In this document: positions 17,080-26,440 of the stretch, one piece after another
Position numbering within the stretch: position 1 is the first letter of the stretch
Layout of the letters: each line of letters opens with the position of its first letter
Assembly (NCBI RefSeq): GCF_965661665.1
Contig: NZ_CBFIEO010000014.1
Span: forward strand, 1-64,000
Reading direction: 5' to 3'
Origin: Cognatiyoonia sp965661665
Lineage (GTDB): Bacteria > Pseudomonadota > Alphaproteobacteria > Rhodobacterales > Rhodobacteraceae
DNA length: 64,000 bases
Notes under the pieces: model-generated
What the model saw: the letters and a program-made list of their open reading frames with translations, nothing else
What the model was told of the DNA's origin: nothing
Databases searched by the model: none
Translations under genes and position numbers: made by a program

Positions 17080-17376
17080 TCACGCCCAACCATCGTTGGC
17101 GATCAACGCCTTGAGTTTGCTTTGGTCGTATTCTTCTTCAATGCGGGCAACCTGCGCAGTTGCGACATCTTCATCCGCGCCATCGACGGCGAACGGCTCT
17201 GCTTTGCGGAAGCCTTCTAGATAAGCATCGCTTTCTGCTGCGCCAGATTTCATCGCGGCACGGTCAATGGCTTGCTCAAAGCGTTCTGGCAAGGGGCGTT
17301 TGGTGCCACGGCGGCCCTTGCCGACGATCACCTGTGCCGGCATATCGCGCCAATAAACGATGGTCACATCAGCCAT
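17080..17376 (-). CDS. Small 'virulence factor' family protein (PF13769-like) of the one-carbon cluster
   Basis: This 98-residue protein starts MADVTIVYWRDMPAQVIVGKGR, the typical opening of a small conserved family annotated as virulence factor. The family usually sits beside MetF-like and corrinoid methyltransferase genes in alphaproteobacteria; no biochemical role is known to me. GGAGGG precedes ATG 17376. The reading frame is open for another 30 codons upstream (to 17466) without a better ribosome site, so an extended form is possible. It is first in the three-gene operon, 41 bases before the MetF-like gene. Confidence 0.75.
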   Translation of the reverse strand: MADVTIVYWRDMPAQVIVGKGRRGTKRPLPERFEQAIDRAAMKSGAAESDAYLEGFRKAEPFAVDGADEDVATAQVARIEEEYDQSKLKALIANDGWA

Positions 17377-17613
17377 TGATTCCCTCCAAACCGCATCACG
17401 CGAGATAAGCCCTTCTAGCATCGCCATGCGTCCATCAATGTCGTTTTTCGACATGAAGCGGAACATGAGCGACTAAGCGTATGTGTTGCATTTAGCGCGC
17501 CCAAAGCCACTGCCGAATTTTTCATGAAGACCGTGCAGGACGTTCGACAAAGCTTGCAACACCTGGCGTCGCGGCCTACCTTGGTCCTAACTTAAAAATT
17601 GGAGGGCTGACGG

Positions 17614-18726
17614 ATGTCGCCCAAGCGTCCCAAAGGTGCGGGCGCGTTTCCCAAAGCGGTCGAGACTCCCGCGCCAAAAGAGCCAAATCCAGAGATGCTT
17701 TATGCGGCTTTGGATCTTGGCACCAATAGCTGTCGTATGTTGATTGCCCAACCTAAGGGCAGTCAGTTTCATGTGATAGATAGCTTCTCGAAAGCTGTGC
17801 AGCTGGGCCAAGGGCTGGAAGCCAGTGGTAACCTATCTCGTGCCTCCATGAACCGTACAATCAGCGCGATGCGCATTTGCCGCCAAAAGCTGGAGCGTCA
17901 CGGGGTCGAGCACATGCGCCTTGTGGCGACTGAGGCGTGCCGCCGCGCCAAAAATGGTGCCTCTTTCGTCGCTCAGGTGCGGAGAGAAACGGGTCTCAAC
18001 CTTGAAATCATTGAGCCGGAGGAGGAGGCGCAACTGGCTGTCGTTTCCTGCGCGCCGCTCGTCAGCACGAAGACGGAGCAGTTGTTGGTCGTCGATATTG
18101 GTGGCGGATCGACTGAACTTGTCTGGGTCGACCTCACTAACGTGCCCAAACGCGAACGCCCACGGGCGATCATGCGGCTCCATGCGGGGTTCAAGACCGA
18201 TCCGGGTCCGTTTGCGGCTGCAAAAGTGGTGGACTGGATTTCTGTGCCTCTGGGCGTCGCAACGCTGCGCGATCAGTTCAGCGATGTGGAGGACGATGCG
18301 GCGCGGTTCGCGTTGATGAGTTGGTTCTTTGAAGAAAACCTCGCTGACTTTTCACCCTATGCGGCGGAGCAGGCGAAAGAAAACTTCCAGATTGTTGGGA
18401 CAAGCGGGACGGTGACCACCGTTGCTGCATCACATCTGGGGCTGAAACGTTATGACCGGACCAAGGTGGACGGTCTGCGGATGACGTCGGATCAGATTGA
18501 CGATGTGATCCACGGATACCTGTCACTTGGCCCCACCGGCCGCCGCGCTGACCCACGGATCGGTAGGGATAGACAGGCGCTGATTATGTCAGGTTCAGCG
18601 ATTTTGCAGGCGTTGATGCGGCTGTGGCCGACGGACCGCTTGTCAGTGGCCGATCGCGGCCTTAGGGAAGGGCTTCTTTATGCGCAGATGTCCGCCGACG
18701 GCGTGCTTGAAGACGCCCCATTTTGA
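17614..18726 (+). CDS. ppx: Exopolyphosphatase / pppGpp phosphohydrolase (Ppx/GppA)
   Basis: This 370-residue protein is an ASKHA-fold phosphatase acting on polyphosphate or pppGpp. YAALDLGTNSCRMLIAQP is phosphate loop 1, LVVDIGGGSTELVWV is phosphate loop 2, and VGTSGTVTTVAASHL is the later motif. It has only the two ASKHA lobes and lacks the C-terminal HD extension of E. coli Ppx, as is usual in alphaproteobacteria. GGAGGG precedes the ATG. rlmE follows 17 bases later on the same strand, a pairing common in this group. Confidence 0.9.
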   Translation: MSPKRPKGAGAFPKAVETPAPKEPNPEMLYAALDLGTNSCRMLIAQPKGSQFHVIDSFSKAVQLGQGLEASGNLSRASMNRTISAMRICRQKLERHGVEHMRLVATEACRRAKNGASFVAQVRRETGLNLEIIEPEEEAQLAVVSCAPLVSTKTEQLLVVDIGGGSTELVWVDLTNVPKRERPRAIMRLHAGFKTDPGPFAAAKVVDWISVPLGVATLRDQFSDVEDDAARFALMSWFFEENLADFSPYAAEQAKENFQIVGTSGTVTTVAASHLGLKRYDRTKVDGLRMTSDQIDDVIHGYLSLGPTGRRADPRIGRDRQALIMSGSAILQALMRLWPTDRLSVADRGLREGLLYAQMSADGVLEDAPF

Positions 18727-18743
18727 TGTGACGACCTGAGACG

Positions 18744-19460
18744 ATGGCAAAGAAACCCGGCACAAAAAATAACAGCGGGCGCGGTCAGCGCGATCTGACG
18801 GTGAAGGTGAAATCCGCCCGTGGCCGAAAGATGAGCTCGACCCTTTGGCTGCAACGGCAGTTGAACGACCCTTATGTGAAACGCGCCCAGAAAGAAGGGT
18901 ATCGCGGGCGCGCAGCCTTCAAGATTATGGAGCTTGATGGCAAATTCCGCTTCCTCGTGCCAGGTGCGCGGGTTGTCGATCTGGGCTGCGCTCCCGGGGG
19001 ATGGTGTCAGGTGGCGGTGAAGCGGGTCAATGCTCTGGGCTCTCGGAAGTCAAAGGCGCAGGGCCTCGTCTTGGGCATCGACCTGCAAGAGGTGGAGCCG
19101 ATTGCAGGAGCCGAAATCCACCAACTCGACTTTATGGAAGACGACGCAGATCAGAAGGTCAAAGAGTTGCTGGGCGGCAAAGCTGATGTGGTTATGTCCG
19201 ACATGGCGGCCAGCGCATCTGGCCATAAGCAGACCGATCACCTGCGGATCATCGCGCTGTGTGAAACAGCCGCCTATTTTGCTTTCGACGTCTTGGAAGA
19301 GGGCGGCACATTTGTCGCCAAAGTTTTGGCAGGTGGCGCTGAGGGTGAGTTACAAAAGCTCCTCAAGCAACGGTTCACCAAAGTGGCGAACGTAAAGCCG
19401 CCATCGTCCCGTTCTGACAGTTCGGAAAAATTCGTCGTCGCAACAGGCTTCAGGGGTTAA
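18744..19460 (+). CDS. rlmE: 23S rRNA (uridine-2'-O-) methyltransferase RlmE (FtsJ/RrmJ)
   Basis: This 238-residue SAM-dependent enzyme 2'-O-methylates U2552 of 23S rRNA in the A loop. The AdoMet site is VVDLGCAPGGWCQVAV; DVVMSDMAASASGHKQTD and FVAKVLAGGAEGEL carry the catalytic K-D-K tetrad members. The first 30 residues (GRGQRDLTVKVKSARGRK) are a basic extension typical of alphaproteobacterial members. It follows ppx closely and ends tail to tail, overlapping tupA by a few bases. Confidence 0.94.
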   Translation: MAKKPGTKNNSGRGQRDLTVKVKSARGRKMSSTLWLQRQLNDPYVKRAQKEGYRGRAAFKIMELDGKFRFLVPGARVVDLGCAPGGWCQVAVKRVNALGSRKSKAQGLVLGIDLQEVEPIAGAEIHQLDFMEDDADQKVKELLGGKADVVMSDMAASASGHKQTDHLRIIALCETAAYFAFDVLEEGGTFVAKVLAGGAEGELQKLLKQRFTKVANVKPPSSRSDSSEKFVVATGFRG

Positions 19461-20251
19461 GGCGCGTCTGCGTTCGGAAAGAACAACCGTTCGCCCGCCA
19501 CGCTGTAGCCCGCAATCGCGGCCTGTCCGTCAACCCCCAATAGCCAGTCGGCCAATTGATCCGCACCCTCTTGGTCTAGCTTTGGGCAGTGATCGTGGGA
19601 GATGCGCACAACGCCATACTGATTGAACAGCAGTGGATCGCCTTCGAACAGAACCCTGAAATCGCCCTTATTCCCAAATCGCAACCACGTCGCGCGGTCG
19701 GTCATCACATAGGCGTTGAGCCCGCGCGCTGTGTTGAGCGTCGCACCCATACCGGCGCCTGTCTCCAAATACCATGCGCCGCTGAAGATCGTCGGATCAA
19801 TGGAGGTTGCCGCCCATAGCTTCAATTCCGCCTTATGCGTCCCGCTGTCATCGCCGCGCGACATAAAGCGGCTTTCGGTATCCGCAATTTTGGCAAGCGC
19901 AGTGGCAACGGTTCTGGCCCCTGTCAATCCAGCCGGATCGGCGGCAGGTCCCACAAAGATAAAGTCGTTATACATCAGATCGGACCGAGAGGTACCAAAG
20001 CCCGCCTCAACAAATGCTTCCTCCGACTCCCGCGCGTGAACGATGAGCAAGTCACCGTCGCAGTGTTGCGCATTCTTCAGGGCCTGACCCGTCCCAACCG
20101 CGACAACACTGACCTCAACGCCGGTCTTCGCCGTAAACTCCGGCAGTATCGCGTCATAGAGGCCAGAGTTCTGCGTCGACGTGGTCGATTGCAGGATTAA
20201 CGGATCGGCGCAGACGGGCGTCGCCAAAAGCAGGAACAGGGCACGAATCAT
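19457..20251 (-). CDS. tupA: Tungstate-binding periplasmic protein
   Basis: This 264-residue protein has a short signal peptide (MIRALFLLLATPVCA) and then LILQSTTSTQNSGLYDAILP. TTSTQNSG is the oxyanion-binding motif that sets TupA/WtpA-type tungstate receptors apart from molybdate ModA. FMSRGDDSGTHKAEL is the second ligand loop. The ATG overlaps the ATPase stop by ATGA. The gene order is permease-ATPase-binding protein, the reverse of the usual tupABC order. Tungstate feeds W-enzymes such as formate dehydrogenases, none of which are in the window. Confidence 0.9.
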   Translation of the reverse strand: MIRALFLLLATPVCADPLILQSTTSTQNSGLYDAILPEFTAKTGVEVSVVAVGTGQALKNAQHCDGDLLIVHARESEEAFVEAGFGTSRSDLMYNDFIFVGPAADPAGLTGARTVATALAKIADTESRFMSRGDDSGTHKAELKLWAATSIDPTIFSGAWYLETGAGMGATLNTARGLNAYVMTDRATWLRFGNKGDFRVLFEGDPLLFNQYGVVRISHDHCPKLDQEGADQLADWLLGVDGQAAIAGYSVAGERLFFPNADAP

Positions 20252-20991
20252 AGAAGAAGGTCACCCGATAGATAGGCTTTGGCGATTTCTGTTGCCGGCG
20301 CCTTAAAAAACGCCTCTGCCGGTGAGTGTTCCAAAACGGTGCCTTTGTGCAGAAAAATGATGTCATCGCACAAACGCGCGGCTTGAGCTTGGTCATGCGT
20401 CACGAGGACGACTTTGACGCCCTTGGCCGCGATGGGCTTCAACAAATCCTCAATTGCTTTGGTTGCGGTTGGATCAAGGCTCGCCGTGGGTTCGTCCAAA
20501 AGCAGTAGTTTTGGTGACGCTGCCAACGCGCGCACGATGGCAAGCCGCTGTTGTTCACCACCGGACAAGCTCCGCGCGGGATTTTCGGCCAAGCGTGTGA
20601 GGTTTGCGGCAACAAGCAGTTCCGCCAGAATACCGGGGCGATCTCTCCGCGGCATGCCTGCGACCTTCAAAGCATGGATCAGGTTGGCACGCACGGAGCG
20701 GCGCAAAAGCACCGGCTTCTGAAAGACAAGGCTTGGTGCGCCAATATCCTCTGCAATCGTCACGCTACCTTGCGTGGGTGCGATCAGCGACATGATCGTG
20801 CGCAAGAGGAGCGATTTACCCGCGCCGTTTGGACCAAGCAGGCCGGTCACGCCCGATTTTGATACTGTGGCGGTCACGCCATTTAATAGCGGCGCACCCT
20901 CATGCGTGAGGCCGATGTTTGAGAGCGTCAGAGCAGGCTCAGCGTGTTGGGCTTGCCCCGGAAACGGGACGATGTGAGCTGTGTCAGACAT
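20248..20991 (-). CDS. tupC: Tungstate ABC transporter ATPase
   Basis: This 247-residue ABC ATPase has Walker A LLGPNGAGKSLLLR, signature ARSLSGGEQQRLAIVRALA, Walker B KLLLLDEPTASLD and the switch His in VLVTHDQAQA. ATG 20991 (MSDTAHIVPF) overlaps the permease stop at 20984; the longer in-frame extension to 21036 is not needed. It energises uptake through the adjacent permease, and the TupA gene overlaps its stop. Confidence 0.9.
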   Translation of the reverse strand: MSDTAHIVPFPGQAQHAEPALTLSNIGLTHEGAPLLNGVTATVSKSGVTGLLGPNGAGKSLLLRTIMSLIAPTQGSVTIAEDIGAPSLVFQKPVLLRRSVRANLIHALKVAGMPRRDRPGILAELLVAANLTRLAENPARSLSGGEQQRLAIVRALAASPKLLLLDEPTASLDPTATKAIEDLLKPIAAKGVKVVLVTHDQAQAARLCDDIIFLHKGTVLEHSPAEAFFKAPATEIAKAYLSGDLLL

Positions 20992-21691
20992 GCGCCATCT
21001 CCCGCTGTCGTGGTCCAAGTGCGAAGACCGCTGCATTGGTGCAAAGCGCGATCAATAACAAGATCATGCCAAGCGCCAATGCCATCGCCAATTCCCCGCG
21101 CGACGTCTCCAGTGCGATAGACGTCGTCATCACACGGGTCACGTGATTTATGTTGCCGCCGACGATCATCACGGCGCCCACCTCTGCGAACGCACGACCA
21201 AGTCCCGCGACAGCGGTGGTCAACAGTGCAGGGTGCGCTTCCCGCAAGAGCGTCATCACCTGCTGGGCCCGCGACGCCCGCATCGCGCGAAGAGTTTCAC
21301 CGTGTTCCAGCAAGAGGTCCGACACCGTGCCCCGCGTGAGGGAGATGATGATCGGCACGATCAGCACAACCTGTGCGATAATCATGGCAGTGGGTGTGTA
21401 GAGAAGTTCAAGCACGCTCAGCGGACCGGCTTGGCTGAACAGCAGATAAAGCGTCAGCCCCACGACCACAGGCGGCAGGCCCATCGCGGCGTTGAAGAAA
21501 AGGATGATCGCCTGTCGCCCCGGAAAGCGCGAAATGGCCAAGGCCGCCCCGATGGGGAAACTCAGCAGACAAGCCACAAGTAAAGCGACCAAAGACACGC
21601 GCAAAGACAGCAGCACGATCTCAACAAGATCGGTGTTGCCGGTCGAGATCAGCAAGAATGCTTGTGCAAATGCGTCCGTGAAGCTGGTCAT
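20984..21691 (-). CDS. tupB: Tungstate ABC transporter permease
   Basis: This 235-residue membrane protein has about five to six helices. The EAA loop, which contacts the ATPase, reads ETLRAMRASRAQQVMTLLREAHPALLTT. The downstream GLGRAFAEVGAVMIVGGN is typical of oxyanion permeases. ATG 21691 has GGAGGG upstream and is preferred over 21712. It is first in the operon, followed by overlapping tupC and tupA. Confidence 0.9.
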   Translation of the reverse strand: MTSFTDAFAQAFLLISTGNTDLVEIVLLSLRVSLVALLVACLLSFPIGAALAISRFPGRQAIILFFNAAMGLPPVVVGLTLYLLFSQAGPLSVLELLYTPTAMIIAQVVLIVPIIISLTRGTVSDLLLEHGETLRAMRASRAQQVMTLLREAHPALLTTAVAGLGRAFAEVGAVMIVGGNINHVTRVMTTSIALETSRGELAMALALGMILLLIALCTNAAVFALGPRQREMAHV

Positions 21692-21765
21692 TGGCCCTCC
21701 AGCCGCGACCATAGCGAATTATCGGCCAAGCGTGAGGGGCAAACTACACGGTAAAGCAATTTTGT

Positions 21766-22524
21766 TCAGGCGAGGTGGATCTGCGTGCCCCAATCCTGAC
21801 AGGCCATGGCCAGCTGTTCAGACTGCAGAGCATTGGTCACGAAGTGATCTGCTTCCGCAAGGGATGCGATACGGACGGGGGCTTTGCGTGTGAACTTGCT
21901 ACTGTCCCCAACGACAATCGTAGACCGCGCAGCTTGCATGATTTTTTGGCTCACGCGTACCTCTTCAGCATCGAAGTCGAGCAGATCGCCGTCAGGGTCG
22001 ATGGCGGAGGCGCCAACAACTGCGATGTCGACCTTGAACCGCTGGATCGCCACGGCTGCAAGGTCGCCTGTCAGCCCGCCGTCCGACCGCCGCAGGCGAC
22101 CGCCTGACACGATGACTTCGCAGGATGGATGCGGGGCCAAAATGTTTGCCACGTTCAGGTTGTTGGTCACCACCATCAGATTACGATGATTGAGCAGGGC
22201 TTGAGCAACGGCTTCGGTTGTTGTGCCAATGTTGAGAAATAGCGAGGCATTGTCAGGGATCAGTCCTGCGGCGGCTTTCGCAATGCGCCGTTTGAAATCG
22301 CGTTGCAAAGACCGCCGCTCGTCATACCCGATATTCGCAACGCCAGAGGGCAGCACGGCACCACCATGCACCCGTTCCAAAAGCCCCGCTTGTGACATCT
22401 GCCGCAGGTCGCGGCGGATCGTTTGAACGGCGACATTCAAGTCCTGTGCAAGAATGTTCGCTTGTACGGAACCGTTCTGTCTGGCACGGGCTAGGATATA
22501 GTCGTGGCGATTGATATCAGTCAT
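21766..22524 (-). CDS. glpR: Glycerol-3-phosphate regulon repressor, DeoR family
   Basis: This 252-residue DeoR-type regulator has an N-terminal winged HTH (AQDLNVAVQTIRRDLRQMS, about residues 27-45) followed by GLLERVHGGAVLP. A C-terminal sugar-phosphate-sensing domain has FLNIGTTTEAVAQAL and GGLTGDLAAVAIQ. It is divergent from glpD across about 170 AT-rich bases, which is where its operator is expected. Glycerol-3-phosphate as inducer follows from the glpD-glpK context, not from direct sequence proof. Confidence 0.88.
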   Translation of the reverse strand: MTDINRHDYILARARQNGSVQANILAQDLNVAVQTIRRDLRQMSQAGLLERVHGGAVLPSGVANIGYDERRSLQRDFKRRIAKAAAGLIPDNASLFLNIGTTTEAVAQALLNHRNLMVVTNNLNVANILAPHPSCEVIVSGGRLRRSDGGLTGDLAAVAIQRFKVDIAVVGASAIDPDGDLLDFDAEEVRVSQKIMQAARSTIVVGDSSKFTRKAPVRIASLAEADHFVTNALQSEQLAMACQDWGTQIHLA

Positions 22525-22692
22525 GGGTTCGCTTTGGATGTTCCGCGAGCGTTTAAGGCGTTCAACTCATATATTTTATCAGTAATTTAATATTCGTTTT
22601 GAGTTCGTGCAATAAAAACCGAACATCTTTCTGGTTTCGGCTTTCACTACCGAAATCCGCAGGTTAGCGCTGTGCCAGTATTGGAGAAGATG

Positions 22693-24240
22693 ATGAGCAC
22701 AGACTTCGATCTTTTTGTCATTGGCGGCGGTATCAACGGCGTTGGCATCGCACGGGACGCGCAAGGCCGCGGGTTGCGCGTGGCGCTGGCAGAGATGGAT
22801 GACCTCGCCTCCAAGACGTCATCGGCATCAACCAAGCTGTTCCATGGCGGTCTGCGCTATCTTGAGTTTTTTGAGATTGGCCTTGTCCGCAAAGCCTTGA
22901 TTGAGCGCGAGCTGTTGCTCAAAGCCATGCCGCACATCAGTTGGCCGATGCGATTTGTGCTGCCATATCACAAAGACATGCGGTTTGAGGGGGAAACCCC
23001 GACATCCAAGCTTCTCTCCACCGTTATGCCATGGATGAAAGGCCGCCGGCCGTCGTGGCTGATCCGGCTTGGTCTGGCACTTTATGACAATCTCGGTGGG
23101 TGGAAGAGCCTGCCGCAAACGCGGACGTTGCATCTGCCGACGAACCCCGTGGGCAAGGCACTGAAGTCCAAGTTCAAACTAGCTTACGAATATTCCGACT
23201 GCTGGGTGGAAGACTCGCGGCTTGTCGTCCTGAATGCGCGGGATGCGGAAGAACGCGGCGCACTGATCATGACCCGCACCAAAGTCGTGTCCGCTGAACG
23301 TGAGGGCGATCACTGGTCTATCACGATGGAAGGACCGGATGGTATCGAGACTGTGACCGCGCGTGGGTTGGTCAATGCGGGCGGCCCTTGGGTTGAGGAT
23401 ATCGTCAAAAACACCGTGCGGCTGAACAGCACTGAAGGCATTCGTTTGGTCCGCGGTTCCCACATCGTGACAAAGCGGCTGTTCGACCATGACAAGGCAT
23501 ATTTTTTCCAAGGTGAGGATGGGCGGATCATCTTTGCAATTCCCTATGAGACGGATTTCACGCTAATTGGCACCACGGACGCCGAACATGACGATCTGTC
23601 CAAGGAACCGACGGCGACAGAGGAAGAGCAGGACTACCTGATCGAATTCGCCAACAACTATTTCACCCAGACGATCACACGCGACGATATCGTTTGGACC
23701 TATTCAGGTGTGCGTCCGCTTTACGACGACGGAGCAAAATCAGCTACGGCGGCGACACGCGACTATGTTTTGTCGCTCGACACTAACGGACCCGTGCTTC
23801 TGAACGTCTTTGGCGGCAAGATCACGACCTACCGCAAGCTTGCCGAAGCCGTGCTGGAAAAGCTGAAGCCGCATGTCGGCGGGCAGGGCGAATGGACGGC
23901 AAAGGTTCCCTTGCCCGGCGGTGATTTCCCCGTGAGCAAGGTGAACGCGCGTATCGATGATCTGCAAGATAAATATTCGTTCCTCAACGGTCGCTGGGCC
24001 AAACGGCTGTTCCGTGCCTATGGCACCGAAGCGGAGGAGGTGCTGGGCAAAGCTAAATCTGCGGCTGATTTGGGGGAGATGTTCGGCGCTGATCTGAGTG
24101 CTGCTGAAGTGATGTGGCTGATGGACAAGGAATACGCGCAAACGGCGGAAGATGTCATCTGGCGTCGCAGCAAGCTGGGTCTGCGCCTGACCAAAGACCA
24201 GATCGCGCGAATTGATGACTTCATGCGGAGCCAACAATAA
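22693..24240 (+). CDS. glpD: Aerobic glycerol-3-phosphate dehydrogenase
   Basis: This 515-residue FAD enzyme of the inner membrane face oxidises glycerol-3-phosphate to DHAP and passes electrons to quinone. The FAD fold begins DLFVIGGGINGVGIARDAQGR. TSSASTKLFHGGLRYLE is the typical active-site segment, and VWTYSGVRPLYDDG is the second family signature. Of tandem ATGs at 22690 and 22693, the latter has GGAG at a good 6-base spacing. glpK follows 36 bases later. A TTAGCGCT core at 22664-22671 in the promoter resembles the zwf/glk operator but only half of it matches. Confidence 0.95.
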   Translation: MSTDFDLFVIGGGINGVGIARDAQGRGLRVALAEMDDLASKTSSASTKLFHGGLRYLEFFEIGLVRKALIERELLLKAMPHISWPMRFVLPYHKDMRFEGETPTSKLLSTVMPWMKGRRPSWLIRLGLALYDNLGGWKSLPQTRTLHLPTNPVGKALKSKFKLAYEYSDCWVEDSRLVVLNARDAEERGALIMTRTKVVSAEREGDHWSITMEGPDGIETVTARGLVNAGGPWVEDIVKNTVRLNSTEGIRLVRGSHIVTKRLFDHDKAYFFQGEDGRIIFAIPYETDFTLIGTTDAEHDDLSKEPTATEEEQDYLIEFANNYFTQTITRDDIVWTYSGVRPLYDDGAKSATAATRDYVLSLDTNGPVLLNVFGGKITTYRKLAEAVLEKLKPHVGGQGEWTAKVPLPGGDFPVSKVNARIDDLQDKYSFLNGRWAKRLFRAYGTEAEEVLGKAKSAADLGEMFGADLSAAEVMWLMDKEYAQTAEDVIWRRSKLGLRLTKDQIARIDDFMRSQQ

Positions 24241-24276
24241 CCTAGTCTGCTCAAAATTATCGGGGAGAGAAACGCT

Positions 24277-25764
24277 ATGACCTATATTCTGGCGATTGAT
24301 CAGGGCACCACTTCCAGCCGCGGGATCGTGTTCGACAAGGACATGTCGATTGTCGCGATTGCGCAGCAGGAATTTGATCAGCATTTCCCCAAATCCGGCT
24401 GGGTTGAACATGTGGCCAACGACCTGTGGACCACGACCGTCGCAACGGCCAAAGGCGCGATTGATAAAGCGGGGCTTCATCCCTCGGACATTCAAGGCAT
24501 CGGCATCACCAACCAGCGCGAAACTACAATCGTGTGGGACAAGCGCACCGGGGAGGCTGTTCACAACGCGATCGTTTGGCAGGACCGCCGTACGTCGGAT
24601 ATATGTCAGGAGCTAAAGAATGATAGCTTAGAAGCGGAAATCACGGAAAAGACAGGGCTTTTGCTCGATCCCTATTTCTCTTCCACCAAAGTGAAATGGA
24701 TCCTCGACAACGTAGATGGCGCACGCGCGGATGCCGAAGCGGGCTATCTGTTGTTTGGCACAGTTGATTGCTATCTCATCTGGAAGTTCACCAATGGTGC
24801 ACGGCACGTCACCGATGCCACCAACGCGGCGCGGACTATGCTCTTTAACATTCGTGACAATGCCTGGGACGCAGGCATTTGTGAGCGGCTCGGTATCCCT
24901 ATGAGAATGTTGCCAGAAGTGCTTGATTGTGAGGCGGATTTTGGAACAGTCTCTGCTGAGATACTTGGTGCAGACTTGCCAATTTTGGGCGTCGCAGGCG
25001 ATCAGCAAGCGGCAACGCTTGGCCAAGCCTGTTTTGCGCCAGGCATGTTGAAATCCACCTATGGAACGGGCTGTTTTGCGCTTTTGAATACAGGTGAAAC
25101 GCTGGTTCGAAGCCAAAACCGTCTGCTCGGCACCATCGCCTATCGTTTGAATGGCAAAACCACCTACGCGCTCGAAGGGTCGATCTTCATCGCTGGTGCG
25201 GTGGTGCAATGGCTGCGCGACGGTTTGGGGATCATCGCCAAGGCCGCTGACACGCATCCCTTGGCTGAGAAGGCCGATCCAGAGCAGGAACTTTACCTTG
25301 TTCCGGCATTCACCGGCATCGGAGCGCCACATTGGGACGCCAACGCCCGTGGCGCTATTTATGGCCTCACACGCGGCTCTGGCCCTGCCGAGTTCGCCAA
25401 AGCAGCGCTGGAAAGCGTCGGCTTCCAAACGCGGGAGCTTTTGGACGCAATGCATGCGGACTGGGACGGCGCGACAGAGGACTCAGTGTTGCGTGTGGAT
25501 GGGGGGATGAGCGCCTCCGATTGGACGATGCAGTTTTTGTCCGACATTCTTGATGCGCCTGTGGATCGCCCGAAGGTCTTGGAAACGACAGCGCTCGGCG
25601 TGGCATGGCTCGCTGGGATGCGGGCAGGGATCTATCCCGATATGGATGGGTTTGCGGCGAATTGGGCGCTTGATCAGCGGTTTGAGCCGAATATGGATCA
25701 AGAAATACGCAACCAGCGCTATTCGGGTTGGCAGGATGCAATCCGGCGGACGCTCAGTTCCTGA
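24277..25764 (+). CDS. glpK: Glycerol kinase
   Basis: This 495-residue FGGY-family kinase phosphorylates glycerol with ATP. ILAIDQGTTSSRGIVFD is the N-terminal phosphate loop; GITNQRETTIVWDK and AIVWQDRRT bind glycerol. STYGTGCFALLNTGE and VDGGMSASDWTMQFLSDIL are the late ATP-site motifs. CGGGGAGAG precedes the ATG. It ends where the remains of a sulfotransferase-like gene begin on the other strand. No glycerol facilitator or ABC importer is in the window. Confidence 0.96.
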   Translation: MTYILAIDQGTTSSRGIVFDKDMSIVAIAQQEFDQHFPKSGWVEHVANDLWTTTVATAKGAIDKAGLHPSDIQGIGITNQRETTIVWDKRTGEAVHNAIVWQDRRTSDICQELKNDSLEAEITEKTGLLLDPYFSSTKVKWILDNVDGARADAEAGYLLFGTVDCYLIWKFTNGARHVTDATNAARTMLFNIRDNAWDAGICERLGIPMRMLPEVLDCEADFGTVSAEILGADLPILGVAGDQQAATLGQACFAPGMLKSTYGTGCFALLNTGETLVRSQNRLLGTIAYRLNGKTTYALEGSIFIAGAVVQWLRDGLGIIAKAADTHPLAEKADPEQELYLVPAFTGIGAPHWDANARGAIYGLTRGSGPAEFAKAALESVGFQTRELLDAMHADWDGATEDSVLRVDGGMSASDWTMQFLSDILDAPVDRPKVLETTALGVAWLAGMRAGIYPDMDGFAANWALDQRFEPNMDQEIRNQRYSGWQDAIRRTLSS

Positions 25765-25775
25765 CGCTGGGCAAT

Positions 25776-26312
25776 TTGCCACAGATCAAACTTAAGGCGA
25801 CATTCGTCTTGCAGTCGCGCTTTGATGTCTTCGTCGAGGTTTACGCTTAAGGGTGGCGACACATTGTGTTGGTTGGTTTCAATGTCGCGCCCCAATTTGT
25901 GTGAGAGAAACCGTAGCGCGGATAGGTACATATCATATTGGTAAAGGTGATCGATTCCGAGCTGTCCATCCTGTCCAATTAGGAAATTGGATTACTTCCC
26001 CAAATTCGCAAGTGGGGCAGGATCATCGGCCAAATATTCCAGCACAAATTCATTGAAAGTCACGTCTCGCGTGCTTTGGGGTTGGCCGAGCAGATACTCG
26101 ATCAATGCGAAGGTTTCGAGTTTTGAAGGGGCGCCAAGTTCCCAAAGTGTCCGTTCCAAGCTTCGTCGATAGCGCCGCACGTTCATATGTTTCAGGCTCG
26201 GTGGCGATCTCACGGTCATGCACGCATGTGCCATCAAAGCCCTCTGTAGGGTGGTCGATCCGCTCTTTGTCGTGGCGAAGATCACCAGTTTTTTATTAAA
26301 TAATACAAGCAT
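25776..26312 (-). pseudogene. Sulfotransferase-like P-loop protein, degraded
   Basis: Reading from ATG 26312, the product begins MLVLFNKKLVIFATTKSGST, a PAPS-binding P-loop of the small roseobacter sulfotransferase-like family (often annotated gamma-glutamyl kinase). SLKHMNVRRYRR follows. The expected central RExxxW segment is shortened (FALIEYLLGQPQSTRDVTF), consistent with an internal deletion, and the frame stops at 25992. The rest of the homologous C-terminus (FLSHKLGRDIETNQHNVSPP) appears in a different frame down to about 25776. Multiple lesions mean it is non-functional. Confidence 0.65.
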
Positions 26313-26440
26313 CTGTCGAAAATTGCGCCCGAAACCGCTGTTGCCATAGAAAATCAATACTTCGTTAACCACCAGAGAAGTATGATGAGTGATGAAGATT
26401 TTAGTTGAAATGTTCTTGCTTTGGTCTCATTAAGAAAAGA

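Noticed and set aside
17377..17613. GCCACTG on the plus strand, resembling part of a cobalamin-riboswitch core, near B12-related genes
   Set aside because: Only this short piece is present, the remaining conserved blocks (including the B12 box) are absent, and it points towards ppx, not the one-carbon operon.
22664..22671. TTAGCGCT in the glpD promoter as a third zwf/glk-type operator
   Set aside because: Only the left half matches (GTTAGCGCTGTG); GlpR is the more obvious regulator. Kept as a note only.
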